Shown here in pieces: positions 23,456 to 34,848 of a DNA stretch of 64,000 bases (position 1 is the stretch's first letter; each line of letters begins with the position of its first letter). The position numbers and the translations under genes are program-made. The notes below the pieces were generated by a model. The model was not told the origin of the DNA. It did no database searches and was given only the letters and a program-made list of their open reading frames with translations. The DNA is from Garcia nutans (lineage: Eukaryota > Streptophyta > Magnoliopsida > Malpighiales > Euphorbiaceae), in NCBI GenBank assembly GCA_947685225.1, contig CANTUV010000022.1, positions 9,962,501 to 10,026,500 on the forward strand, written 5' to 3'.

Positions 23456-24451
23456 ATGCCGTGTAATCCCAACTTTGTCCCTATGAATGAAAATATTGAT
23501 AATAAGACTGCTGATAAGGGAAAATATTTGGTTTTAGTCTGTTCTGAAGTTAATTTAACTTCGGTACCTAGAAACACTTGGTGGATAGATTCTGGTGCTA
23601 CTAGTCACATAAGTGTTTCATTGCAGGGTTGCCTAAACTACCGAAAGCCAACTGACGGTGAAAGATACATTTATATGGGAACTGGCGAACCGGTAGAAGT
23701 AGAGGCGATAGGACATTTTAGATTGCATTTAAGAACTGAAAATTTTTTGGATCTAGTAGATACTTTTGTTATTCCGTCTTTTAGGCGGAATTTAATTTCT
23801 GTTTCCCATTTGGACAAATCTGGTTTTACTTGTACATTTGGAAACAATAAAGTTACTTTATCTATGGATTCAAAAATTTTAGGTACTGGTTTCTTGTATG
23901 CACTTCATAATCTATATATGTTAGATATCGATGCCTCTTATAATGAGACCATGCAAGTTAGTACTATAGGTACCAAAAGGAAGCTGAATATGGATAACTC
24001 AGGTGCTCTATGGCACAGACGTTTGGGTCACATATCCAAATCTAGAATAGAGCGTCTTGTGTCAGATGGTATCATAAATACACTTGATTTCACAGATTTG
24101 GACTCCTGTGTTGAGTGTATTAAAGGTAAACAGACTAAACAAAAGAGATTAGGTGCCAATAGGTCATCAAACGTCTTAGAGTTGATACATACGGATATCT
24201 GTGGCCCATTCCCTACAGTAACTAGGAATGGTCAAAGATACTTTATATCATTCATAGACGATTACTCACGTTATGGGTACCTATATCTCATTCATGAGAA
24301 ATCTGAGTCTCTGGACGTTTTCAAATCTTATAAGGCCGAAGTTGAAAATCAACTCGGAAAGAAGATTAAATCTGTTAGATCTGACCGTGGAGCGGTTCAG
24401 GTGAACAACGTCCAGGGCCATTTGCTATTTTCTTGCAGGACTGTGGTATAG
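23456..24451 (+). pseudogene. Copia pol, 5' part: protease, pre-integrase, integrase core start
   Basis: 331 codons. The aspartic protease motif DSGATSH is at residues 45-51. The pre-integrase zinc-binding segment follows (LWHRRLGH about 181-188, then CVEC about 222-225). The integrase core begins with HTDICGPF and continues to the second acidic residue in RSDRG. Just after that, at about 24390, the frame changes: a small segment of the core is missing and the last residues before the stop are out of register with the family. The rest of pol continues in another frame from 24433. The reading is otherwise clean, in keeping with the young LTRs. It is not a functional full pol unless the break is bypassed. 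Confidence 0.85.
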
Positions 24452-26778
24452 TCCCTCAATACACCATGCCTGGTATACCCAGCATGAATGGTGTATTTGA
24501 GAGACGTAACAGGACTCTTATGGATATGGTTAGAAGTATGATTTGTCATTCTTCTTTACCTGAGTCTCTGTGGGGAGAAGCATTAAAGACAGCAGTCTAT
24601 CTTCTTAACAGAGTACCAACTAAAGCACCTACAAAAACACCTTATGAGCTTTGGACTGGACGCAAGCCCAGTCTAAAGCACCTTCATGTTTGGGGATGTC
24701 CTGCTGAGGCTAGGCCTTATAGGCCTAATGAAACAAAATTGGACTCCAAAACTGTTAGTAGCTACTTTGTTGGTTATTCTGAGCGATCTCGGGGTTTTAA
24801 GTTCTATAATCCTACTTCCAGATCTATTTTTGAGACGGGAATTGCAACATTCTTTGAGGATGTTGAGTTTGGGGGGAGAAATAAGGTTAGAAACATTGTC
24901 TTTGAAGAGGTATCGAGTCAGGAACACTCAGTGTCGATTCCTATCTTTGCTCCTGGGACTGTTCAGGTTCCTAGAATTATTAATATCCCAGAAGCAATTC
25001 CGGATCCAATACAAGACAATGTTGATCAACTTCCCCATCAGGATGAAGAAGGTGTTCTTCCTCAAGAACAAGCTCAACAACCTCAAGAATTTGAGCCAGA
25101 ACCTGTGCCTTCAAGGAGGTCCACTAGAGAGAGAAGAAATGCTATTCCAGATGATTATGTAGTATATCTTCAGGAACATGAGGACACTGTAGACATGGTG
25201 GAAGATGATCCAATCAGCTTTCATCATGTCATGCAGGATTCCAACTCTCATAAGTGGATTGAGGCAATGAGTGAAGAATTTAAGTCAATGCAAGACAATC
25301 AAGTTTGGGATCTTGTTCCATTACCTGAAGGAAAGAAACCCATTGGTTGCAAATGGATATTTAAAACCAAGAGGGATTCTAAAGGTAATGTGGAAAGATA
25401 TAAGGCACGTCTTGTAGCTAAAGGCTTCACTCAGAAAGAGGGGATTGACTATAAAGAGACCTTATCTCCGGTTTCATCGAAGGACTCTTTTAGGACAATC
25501 ATGGCTCTAGTTGCACATTTTGATCTTGAGTTACATCAAATGAATGTAAAGACTGCGTTTCTCAATGGAGACATTGATGAAACCATCTATATAGTGCAGC
25601 CAGAAAACTTTATGTCTGGAGACCCAAAGCGACTGGTATGCAGATTAAAGAAATCCATTTATGGACTCAAGCAAGCTTCTCGTCAGTGGTACTTCAAGTT
25701 CCATGAAGTAGTTGTCTCTTTTGGTTTTGAGACAAATGCTGTGGAAGATTGTGTGTATCACAAGTTCAGTGGGAGTAGGTTTATCTTTTTGGTCTTATAT
25801 GTGGATGACATATTGCTTGCTACTAACTGTAAGGACTTGCTGCACGAGACCAAAGTCTTTCTCTCAAAACACTTTGAGATGAAAGATTTAGGTGAAGCCT
25901 CTTTTGTATTAGGGATTCAAATACATCGAGACCGTACTCGAGGTATTCTTGGATTATCACAAAAGGGCTATATTGAGAAAGTGCTCAAGAGATTTAGTAT
26001 GCACAACAGTAGATCAATTGATACCCCAGTTGCTAAAGGAGATAAATTCAGTCTTGATCAGTGTCCAAAGGGTGAACTTGAGATTCAGGAGATGCAGAAT
26101 TATGCGTCAGCAGTTGGGAGTCTGATGTATGCTCAAGTTTGCACTCGTCCAGATATTTCATTCATAGTTGGCATGTTAGGACGATATCTCAGCAATCCAG
26201 GAATGGATCATTGGAAAGCAGCCAAAAGAGTCTTAAGGTATCTTCAGAGAACTAAGGGACATATGCTCACATACAGGCGATCTGATCAGCTTGAGATCAT
26301 TGGGTATACTGATTCTGATTTCGCAGGATGCCAAGACAGTCGGAAATCCACATCAGGCTACATATATCTCTTGGCTGGCGGTGCTATTTCTTGGAAAAGT
26401 GTGAAACAAACTCTAGTAGCTACCTCCACCATGGAAGCAGAATTTGTAGCAAGTTATGAGGCATCCAATCAGGCAATCTGGCTGAGGAACTTTGTCACAG
26501 GGCTGCGCATTGTGAATGGCATTGAAAGGCCATTAAAGTTATACTGTGATAATAACTCAGCGGTTTTATTCTCCAACAACAACAGAAGCTCTTCTCAATC
26601 GAGACACATTGGGATAAAGTTTCTGGCTGTGAGGGAGAGAGTACAGAGTGGACAGATATCCATAGAGTATATTGGAACGAACTCCATGATTGCGGATCCG
26701 CTCACTAAGGCTGTGATACCGAAAGTTTTTCATAAGCACACTGCTCATATGGGTGTCACATTATTTGAGACTATTTAG
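24433..26778 (+). pseudogene. Copia pol, 3' part: integrase end, reverse transcriptase, RNase H
   Basis: 781 codons open. The integrase catalytic Glu is at about residue 23 (NGVFERRNR). Reverse transcriptase follows, with GCKWIFKTKRD, the LYVDD motif (YVDD at 456-459) and KSIYGLKQASRQWY. The first catalytic Asp of RT is replaced: codon 371 (25543-25545) is AAT, giving HQMNVKTAFLNG where the family has Asp. RNase H (GYTDSDFAG, MEAEF, YCDNNSAV, RHIGIKF) is intact to the end. Copia pol is normally one polyprotein with gag, so this copy lacks gag, has a broken integrase and a substituted RT residue. Confidence 0.88.
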
Positions 26779-27181
26779 TTTCAGTGGGAGTTTGTTCATT
26801 ATGGTTATACTCTGTTTTGTAATGGATATATTATGTTATTAATACTCAGTTTCTGCAGAAAATAAAGTATTTATTTGTTACACTCTGTATTATTATTGAT
26901 TGATCTCACTAAAGTATGACCAGTTGGAAACAGGCATGATTAGATCACATTACATGTAGTTTTCATGCTACACTCCTATTATTGATCTATGTCATTTGAG
27001 AGTATTGGTAATGTGATTGATGGTGGTTTGAGTCACGATGAATGTGGCGACTAGCCCTTCAGTCCTTTATCGATATAATCAATGGACGAGATTGTTTGAG
27101 GCACCTTCAGTATGACTGCTTTTATGAGCTCATTAAGGTATATACATTTATATTTAATATATGTTAGCCCAAGTGGGAGAT

Positions 27182-27667
27182 TGTTAGAATTAATTTTAAA
27201 TTGTTAAAATTAATCCTCTAATTAATCATAAGTGTGGGCTAAATATATTTAAATATTAAATATGTATTGCAATCAAATTAAAATAGTCAAATTAAAGTTA
27301 TGATCAAATAAGGATTGTTGACTATTGAGGTGTCCTACTCGTAATAGGATTATAAGTGTAGAAACCGATAAGAATTTCTGTTTTGTTGAAGGACCAAAAT
27401 AGAAATCATCATCATCAGTTATAAATAAGGGGTCGTGGTCTCCAGGGGAACATAACAATTTTGAGAGAACATTACGTTCCTTCAGTAGTGCTTCCGCTAA
27501 ACTTAAAGTGTGTATCCCCTGGAAAGCGACAAACTCCAAAATCGTCTTCAGCTTCAACATACGATGATGTCAGGTACGCAATTTACCCCTTTGCAATTTA
27601 ATTTGAATAATCTAGTGATCTATGCATATTTTATGTTTTAGGGGAATCAGGTTTTTTTCCCCTTTCA
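27182..27667 (+). repeat. 3' LTR of the young Copia
   Basis: 486 bp. It differs from the 5' LTR at six sites, for example GAGACC/GAAACC near 27361 and a C/A change near 27470. Confidence 0.95.
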
Positions 27668-27780
27668 ATAAGGTGCTAGAGAATAGAGGAATAATGTTTC
27701 AATGCCTTGTTGAGAGGAAATAAGTGCTAATGCCTATTTATAAAGAGAGAAAAGTGCAAAACTATCAAATTGGTTTTTCT
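27668..27780 (-). promoter_or_regulatory. Displaced core promoter and leader of phytocyanin copy 1
   Basis: On the minus strand a TATAAATA box at about 27743-27736 is followed by a leader closely resembling that of copy 2 (shared words GAAACATTATTCCT-type, 'tcctctcaac', 'cacttattt'). In copy 2 the equivalent TATAAATA (37134-37127) is about 115 bp before the ATG. Removing the Copia and one ATAAG copy would bring this box about 100 bp before the copy 1 ATG. So this is the original promoter, now separated by 6 kb. Confidence 0.72.
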
Positions 27781-29092
27781 TTCTTTAGTAAAAAATTAAT
27801 TTTTGCAATATATATAAGATTGTACAATTGTTGATCATAATTTGTAGATTGTGTCCGTTTGTTTGATAGCATAGGTGTTTGTTAAAATTAAACTAAAAAT
27901 AGTCTTAAATAGTTTAGTTTTTATTGTCAATAATTTATGTTTAATATTTAATTCTTAATTAAATATATTCCGATATCTATATACAATTTTTGATAAATAT
28001 GACAAAAATATAACCGATAAGATCTCAATAATTTATATTTATAGTAATTTGCTTTGATATCTATTTACTATATATATATATATATATTGTCATTTAATAA
28101 AAAACATATATAATTATCTTCGTTAAATACTTTACTATATAATCAAATTCTAAGGATAGGATCACCAAATATAATATATCTAAATTTTAATTATTGATCG
28201 TAATCGTTGAACTCTTAATAGTTTAAGTACTCGCTGTTAAATTAAATGGAGCTATAAATATATGAATATCATTTTGGATAAGCGAGTTAGTGTATGGTTC
28301 AAAATTTTTATAAAAATTTAAAATTATTAATTAAAGAATACAACATAAAATAATTTAAATGAAAAATATATAAACAAGCTATAATTGTCATAAATAAGTT
28401 ATTAGATGTCAATCATTTTCTTTTTAAGTTCTCATAAAAATTTATTTTTTATTTTTAAATAATTATAAAAAAATTATACTGTATGTTTTCATATGAAACA
28501 AAGTATAATCGATCGATAATAAGTTTGATTCATCTTATATATATATATATGCACACGCGTATGCAGTTGTTTTTCCTATTATCCATTTTTCAGCAATTTA
28601 TTATTGAATGAATGGATATATGATAGAATTTTCCTGATGCGGTGAGTTGGTGATAAAGTTTCCCGTGATTTTGGTAATAATAATTCATTTCTATAAAATT
28701 TCTCTATGGAAAAATTAGCTATTGAAATCTGAAATTTTTTAATATATATATATTTTTAATTTTAGTTTCAACTTTTTGTTTCTCAGTTTTATATTTCAAT
28801 TTTTAAAAAATACTTGTAAACGAGTAATTCTAGTCATGACCCAAATAAAAAATAATGACTAGAACATTTTATTTATAAATATTTTTTAAAATTGAGATAT
28901 TAAAATAAAAATTTTAAAAAATTTGAGACTCAAAAATAGAAAATATATCTAAAAAAAAATTAAACACCGATAACGTAACTTTTCCTTTCTTTTCTATTTC
29001 TAGTCTCTAAATATCATCTTTTAGATTTGGATGGAACTCTCTCTCTCTCTCTATATATATTTATATGGGTACCAAAAATTATTATCCAATAT
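27781..29092. other. AT-rich intergenic DNA
   Basis: There is no open frame of interest. A (TA)n run lies at 28069-28087 and near 28540, and a CT run at 29038-29052. I see no recognisable element ends. Confidence 0.5.
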
Positions 29093-29602
29093 TAGGGATG
29101 GGCTTTTTTCATTTAGCCGATCGGATATTTGGTTAACCAATTGGATATTCATTTTGATTAATCAATTGTATTAAATCACGGTATATTAAGTTAAAAAATT
29201 TAAATTAATTCAATTTTTTATTCTGTAAATAGTTAACTTATTCGATTTATTAGTTAATTGAAAATTAAAAATATATATATTTAGCAATTTGTTATTTTTT
29301 TTTTGCTTACTTTCTAATAATATAAATTTTTAATTATAAATATAATTTTTATTGCAAGATAAAGTTATTATTTATTTATTTTTAAATAAATTTTATTTAA
29401 TTATTTAATTATATTAATTTTTTATTATAAATATAATTTTTTATTATAAAATAAAAAAAATTGATCAATTTAGTTTTCGATTAATTAACTGAACTTATTA
29501 AAATTAAAAATTGATAAACTCAGTTAAAAAATAAAGTTCAAAAAAATCGATTAAAATTCAGAAAAATTAATTAAAATTTGATCGGACGAGAGGCCATCCC
29601 TA
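29093..29602. mobile_element. hAT-type MITE, TAGGGATGG termini
   Basis: The element runs from TAGGGATGGG to GGCCATCCCTA. The exact 8-bp duplication TCCAATAT flanks it (29085-29092 and 29603-29610). The interior is A/T-rich, with GATCGGA-type and 'ttaattaact' inverted words that allow folding. No transposase frame is present. The TAGGG terminus and 8-bp duplication put it in the hAT class, but its interior is unrelated to the 713-1405 element. Confidence 0.87.
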
Positions 29603-29880
29603 TCCAATATTCACAAAGCAATCATATTTTCAAAGCCTGCAATTCTCAAAATTACCCTCGAAATGCAAGTCAATCTATTAAATTTTTTTATGAAACACAA
29701 AATCTCCAAGATACTTCACACACACATATATATGTGTATATAATATTCTTCTGTAATTTCCATCAACACTTCCTTCCATTAATTTGCATAAATAGGGAAA
29801 ATGTTCTTTCTTGTTTGGTTTTACTTTCTACATTAGAGTCAATCTATTATTTGTTTTTTCTTTAGAAGAACAAATCTAAG

Positions 29881-30546
29881 GGGCTATTTAGTCATAGAAA
29901 TATTTATCATTTTATTTTTTTAATTTCTTTTTCTATTTTCTAATTTTTCAAATTTTTATTATACAAGAATAAAAAATAAAAATATAAATAATTATCTATA
30001 AAAGTCTAAGTGGAAAATAAACTTCTATATTTTTTTAATAAAAACATATTTTTCATTTAAAAAATAACTAAAATTAGTTTTGAAAAACCTAATTATTAAT
30101 TAATAAATATGTTTTTCCACTGCTACTATATTTATGCACGCTTGATACTGCCATGCAATTAGATAGTTGCTTATCTTTTGTTTTGGTTAATGCCACTATG
30201 GGATATCATCAGAGGTCTGAATTGTTTTAGTTCCTTATTTTTTTTATGATTTTTGCTCTTGGATTGTAATTTGTAGTTGTAAGATTTTTTCACATATTTA
30301 TGGAATGTTTTGTAGAATAAATATGGACGGGATTGGATTTTTTTGGATAGTTTTTGGCCCGCAAATATTTTTTCTCTGTATATTAATAAAATATATTGCT
30401 TTTTTATAAAAAAATTAATAAATATAGAAAATTATTTTCTAATTTTTTAAATGAAAATATTTCTCTAATTAGACAGTAAATTTTATTTTTTATTTTTAAA
30501 TTTTTTTTTTGAAAATTGGAGTTGTTTTCTATATCTAAACAGTCCC
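29881..30546. mobile_element. Probable Tourist-like (PIF/Harbinger) MITE
   Basis: The left end GGGCTATTTAGTCATAGAAA pairs with the right end whose complement reads GGGACTGTTTAGATATAGAA. This GGG(A)CTGTTTAG-type terminus is typical of Tourist/Stowaway-like debris in plants. The interior is A/T-rich and non-coding. The duplicated target is unclear (AAG on the left, AAAG on the right), so class and exact ends are tentative. Confidence 0.5.
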
Positions 30547-33500
30547 AAAGATTTCTTTAATTTCCTGAAAAATTATTAATTTTTTTAAATTAATAATACC
30601 ATAATAGCAAGCAATAATAAAAATATAAATTTCAATTACAATTAATTAACATTTAATTCTCCAATTCTTTTTATTTTCAATTACTAATCAAACTTTATTT
30701 ATTTTATAATTAAAAAATTTGCATATGTAATAAAATACTAATGTAAAATAATTGATATCTAAATAAAGTATTAAAACCTTTTATGGTGACTTGATAAATA
30801 CTTTATAATCTAAATTTAATTTTATCTGATAAATATATCAATAAATTGATGATAAAATATCATCCTTTTAAAAATATTTATATTATTATATTAAATTAAA
30901 AAATAGATATAATATTAAATGAATAATAAAAATAGTACATCAAGTAGTTGGTGAATAGATCACAATGCTATTTTTTAAGTAATTATCAATTAAAATAAGC
31001 AAATAAAATAAAGAATAAGACTAAAACTGACACTCAAAAATTGACCGTTTTGCATAACATAATTCTAGTTCTTGAATAATTATAATTTTTTAAAAATATA
31101 ATATAATATAATTGTACAGAATGATGATTATTATCTGGAAATTTAAATTTAAAATCAATAATCAAAAGAAATTAAATTAAAACCATATATTAGAATGATA
31201 TATAATTAACACATATTATGAAAAAAATGAATTTAATTGTAAAGAATACACTAAAAATAAAAGCAAATTTCAAAATTTGATAATTTATATCAAAATCTAA
31301 TGAAAGAATTCTGTTTATAAGAAATTCTAAAACAATCTAAATCCAACTACAATAAGATTTTTTTTATGCAATAATAATAATAATGATAATAATAAAACAA
31401 CAACAACAACAACAACAACAATAATAATAATATGTCTAATGTAGAGAATATGAAAAATTAGTGTAGTAACTCATTTTGAATAAAATAAATTAAACAAAAT
31501 AATCAGCAAGAAATTTTAGTTGTTATTAGCATAGATACACTCCAAATACAAAAGGACAATATTTAAATCAACAAAAAAGAAGAAGAAGAATTGATTCATT
31601 TCTGATTCACAGCAACAACTTTGTACCTTCAAAGACATAAAAATGAAAAGATTAAATACTTAAAAAACACAACAATAAAAGAAGATTAAAAAAACAGAAA
31701 AAAGAATATAGAGAAAAATAGGAGGGAGCAATTTCATAAAAATTTTCTAGTTGAGGAATTTGTGAAGAAATTTTGAGTATAGAAAGAGTACTCAACAAAA
31801 CCCTGAAAATTTCGGCAAGTTTCACAACTTCACTAAATGCAGGTAATATATTCACTGAACAAAAGAAAGTTAACATCAAATTCTCAACAAGTAAAGGTCA
31901 TACATCAGGTAATGCATAAACCTTAATTTTTCTAGTGTAATTTCAATTTTGGTTTATGCTGTAATGCTTGTATATAATTTCAGTATAGGATACGGTAAAG
32001 AATTAGGAACTAAACAATTAATAAACTATAGAGTAGCATAAATTTCTAAATTATATATAGCATTCACAAATACACAAATTTGACATCAACAGAGGACATG
32101 TATATTCAAAATCAATTATCATTCCCAAAAAATAGTAAAATAATTGATAGATAAATGATAAATATATAGAAATAGCATAAGCAAAAAGATTTAAAAAAAA
32201 AACACTTAGATTCATAAGATGAGCCTTAATTTGGGAATTTGCGCATGGTAGTAGAAATTGATTTTTCTTTGCCCCATTCACATAAACAGAGAAACACAAA
32301 ATATTATTGAAAAAATATATCCAATGGAAACAATAAAAATAAAAAATCAAATAAAGAAAATATATCTCTGGGTAAAAAATATAAAGCTTTGAATCCTAAA
32401 TAAAGATCAGTTTCCTTTTAAAAAATAAATAATAAGCAAAAAATAACTCAAAAATAAAATTAAACTCTAGAAATTAAGCAAGCAAAAACAAAAATAAAAA
32501 ATTATTATGGGTATCTGAATTTTTTTTAGCAAGTCGGATCAAACTCAATAATATGGAAAAAGAAAAGAAAGGAAAAAAAGAAATTAAAGAAGAAAAGTTA
32601 AATGGAGATTTAGTTTTAGCTTTGTTGGTACATAATAATAGAAAATAAAAACTTGAAAGAGCTATTGGAAATTTAAATTTGAGTCAAGAATAATACATAT
32701 GAAAATAAATTTTTTATTTGTGTAAATAAAAGGAAAAAGAAAAAAGAAAAAGAGGGGGAGGAAGGATTGAACGGCGCAATGAAAAATAACTAGAGCAAAT
32801 AGGGTATGGGGATGGTTTTGTTTCTTAAAAAAAAAATGAAAACAAGTGATTCCATGTAATACCAGTTAAGATTATGTTATGTTACTTTTACCTTTTATCT
32901 TTTTTTTTAAAAAAAATAAATAAAATAAATAATTGTGTCTCTGTAAAAGAATTTTTTTCATTTTTTATTTTCTATTTTTTATATTTATTTATTTATTTAT
33001 ACAACAATAATAATAACAACAACAGCAATAACACAAAAACAACAACAACAATAATAATTGCATATAATTAAAATAAAATTCTATTTCTATTAAATGTTTA
33101 TTCCTTATTATAATATGCTATTATAATAGAATTTATTTTTCTTAGAAATTTTAATTGCTAAGACTATTAGCCTAATATTTTTAGTATCAATTTCGTCTTT
33201 ATTATAAAATAAATACATTTTTTTTACAAAAAAGAGCATATTAATCACTTATTCTTTGTGTTCGTTTTATAACACACCATTATATGTTCACAAAATGGTA
33301 TTATTATATCCTCAAGTCAGCTATTTCTCTTTTCACTTCTTCATATATTGCACACGCAAAAAAAGTCTTTTTGTTCATCTAATTTCCACATTCTTTTGCC
33401 ATTTTACCTGCATTTTTCTTAGCCTCAAATACTCAAAATAACTCAAAATCATATCTTCCTTTACATCCCACTGATATTTAACAAAAAAAAAAAAAGAAAG

Positions 33501-34116
33501 AATTTGTCTTTCACAAGTATAGGATTCTAAACACAATATAATTCTACTACATATAAAAACACAGAAACTTATAAAATATAATTTCACAATTTCACAGTCC
33601 CATCCTTTCTTTGGAGTTAGCTATTTAGTTTCACAATCTCAAACTACCAAAACAACTCAACATTTTTATTAAGTTTCAATAACCATCTAAAAAAATCAAT
33701 GACAGAAAATTATAAAAGAAAAATGAAAAAAAGTATCAAATTTCATTGTACCCATTAAACTTAAACATCCAATCCAAATAAGATTTTGAAAATACCAAAA
33801 AAATTATTCATGAGTGGATCAAAAATAACAAAAAGAGAAAAAAAAACAAAAACTTAAATGGGTTTAAATCAGGGATGCTACAAATGTGAAAAATAGATTC
33901 TTGAAATCTAATGGCGACATAGGCATGATCAACGATGAATTGGAGAGAGAAAATTAAAACTAAAATGAGAATAAATAAAATAAAAAATAATAAAGTGAGG
34001 GAGACACTCCATGTAGAGAGAGAGAGAGAGAGACTAGAAATAGATGACAAAATCTATCCATAAAAGAGAAAGAGACTGAAGGAATGATAACTCCATGAAA
34101 GCGAGAGATTGAAAAC
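30547..34116. other. AT-rich intergenic DNA with microsatellites
   Basis: No gene is supported. (AAT)n/(CAA)n runs lie at 31370-31430 and 32990-33060, and a short (GA)n at 34015-34035. All listed frames here are short, Phe/Leu/Lys-rich and without homology I recognise. Confidence 0.5.
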
Positions 34117-34840
34117 GGCCTAAGGTGCAAATATGCCTTTAAACTCGGATCAAAGGCTCAATTAAACCCTTCAAGTTATTTTAAGTTTAACTCAATCATT
34201 CAACTCAAAAATTCCACCCAACTAAGCCCCCTCCTTACAAAATTAAACTTATCCTTATTAACACCATTAATTATTTTTGCAGTGTAAGTAAACTTCCCAC
34301 CATAATGAAAGTTCAACTCCTACTCCACCCATTCTGAAATAAAAAAAAAAAAAACAAAAAAACAAAATTAATAATTTTTTTATGTGAAACTAACTAGATC
34401 ATATGCAGTGAACTAAAGTTCCTCGCATGCATGCCATAAGGATATGACGTTTAATGTATTTTTTTTTCCTAAGTTTAACTTGGCCAAAATAATTTTCAAA
34501 GGAAAAAACAAAAGAAATTCAATTGTTTTATTCAGACACACACGCATCATGAATTGCATTACTTTCATTACTTCATTCCAAATTCGCACTCTCAACATAT
34601 AAAAAAAAAAGTAAAACTAAAATTACGTACCTTGATTGAAACAAGCATAAGATTTTTCTAATTTTTGCCCTCTCAATGAGTTGTATATGGTAATGGTGTA
34701 TAGATGAGTTGCCCTTAATTAGGACAGTCTTAATTGGATGAATTTTTTGAGTCGAAGGATTAAGTTGGTCACAAAATAACTTTAAGGGTTTAGTTGACCC
34801 TTTGATCCAAGCTTAAGGGCTTATTTGCACCTTACGCCGG
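34117..34840. mobile_element. MITE-like element with long (about 110-bp) inverted ends
   Basis: The left arm (34117-about 34235) begins GGCCTAAGGTGCAAATATGC. The complement of the right arm (34840 back to about 34720) reads CCGGCGTAAGGTGCAAATAA. The arms stay alignable through the words GGATCAAAGG, TTAAACCCTT, AAGTTATTTT, ACTCAAAAA and CCAA(C/T)TAAG. An exact 8-bp TTGAAAAC repeat flanks the element (34109-34116 and 34841-34848). The middle (34240-34715) is A/T-rich with no transposase. Long arms suggest a Mutator-like or hAT-like deletion derivative. The 8-bp duplication favours hAT, but 9 bp with one mismatch is also possible. Confidence 0.78.
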
Positions 34841-34848
34841 TTGAAAAC

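Larger units (their letters stand above)
21657..27667 (+). mobile_element. Young Copia element in the phytocyanin copy 1 leader
   Basis: Termini are TGTTAGAATT and CCCCTTTCA. The perfect 5-bp duplication ATAAG lies at 21652-21656 and 27668-27672. LTRs are 486 bp each and differ at only six positions by hand count (five transitions, one transversion). Primer site TGGTATCAGAGC is at 22145-22156 and the polypurine tract AAGTGGGAGAT at 27171-27181. The interior holds a long non-coding leader and a pol gene split by a small deletion; I see no gag. It lies antisense to the gene it interrupts. It is the most recent datable insertion in the window. Confidence 0.95.

Noticed and set aside
24686..25162. 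158-codon frame in the pol region
   Set aside because: It is an out-of-frame shadow of the large pol reading frame.
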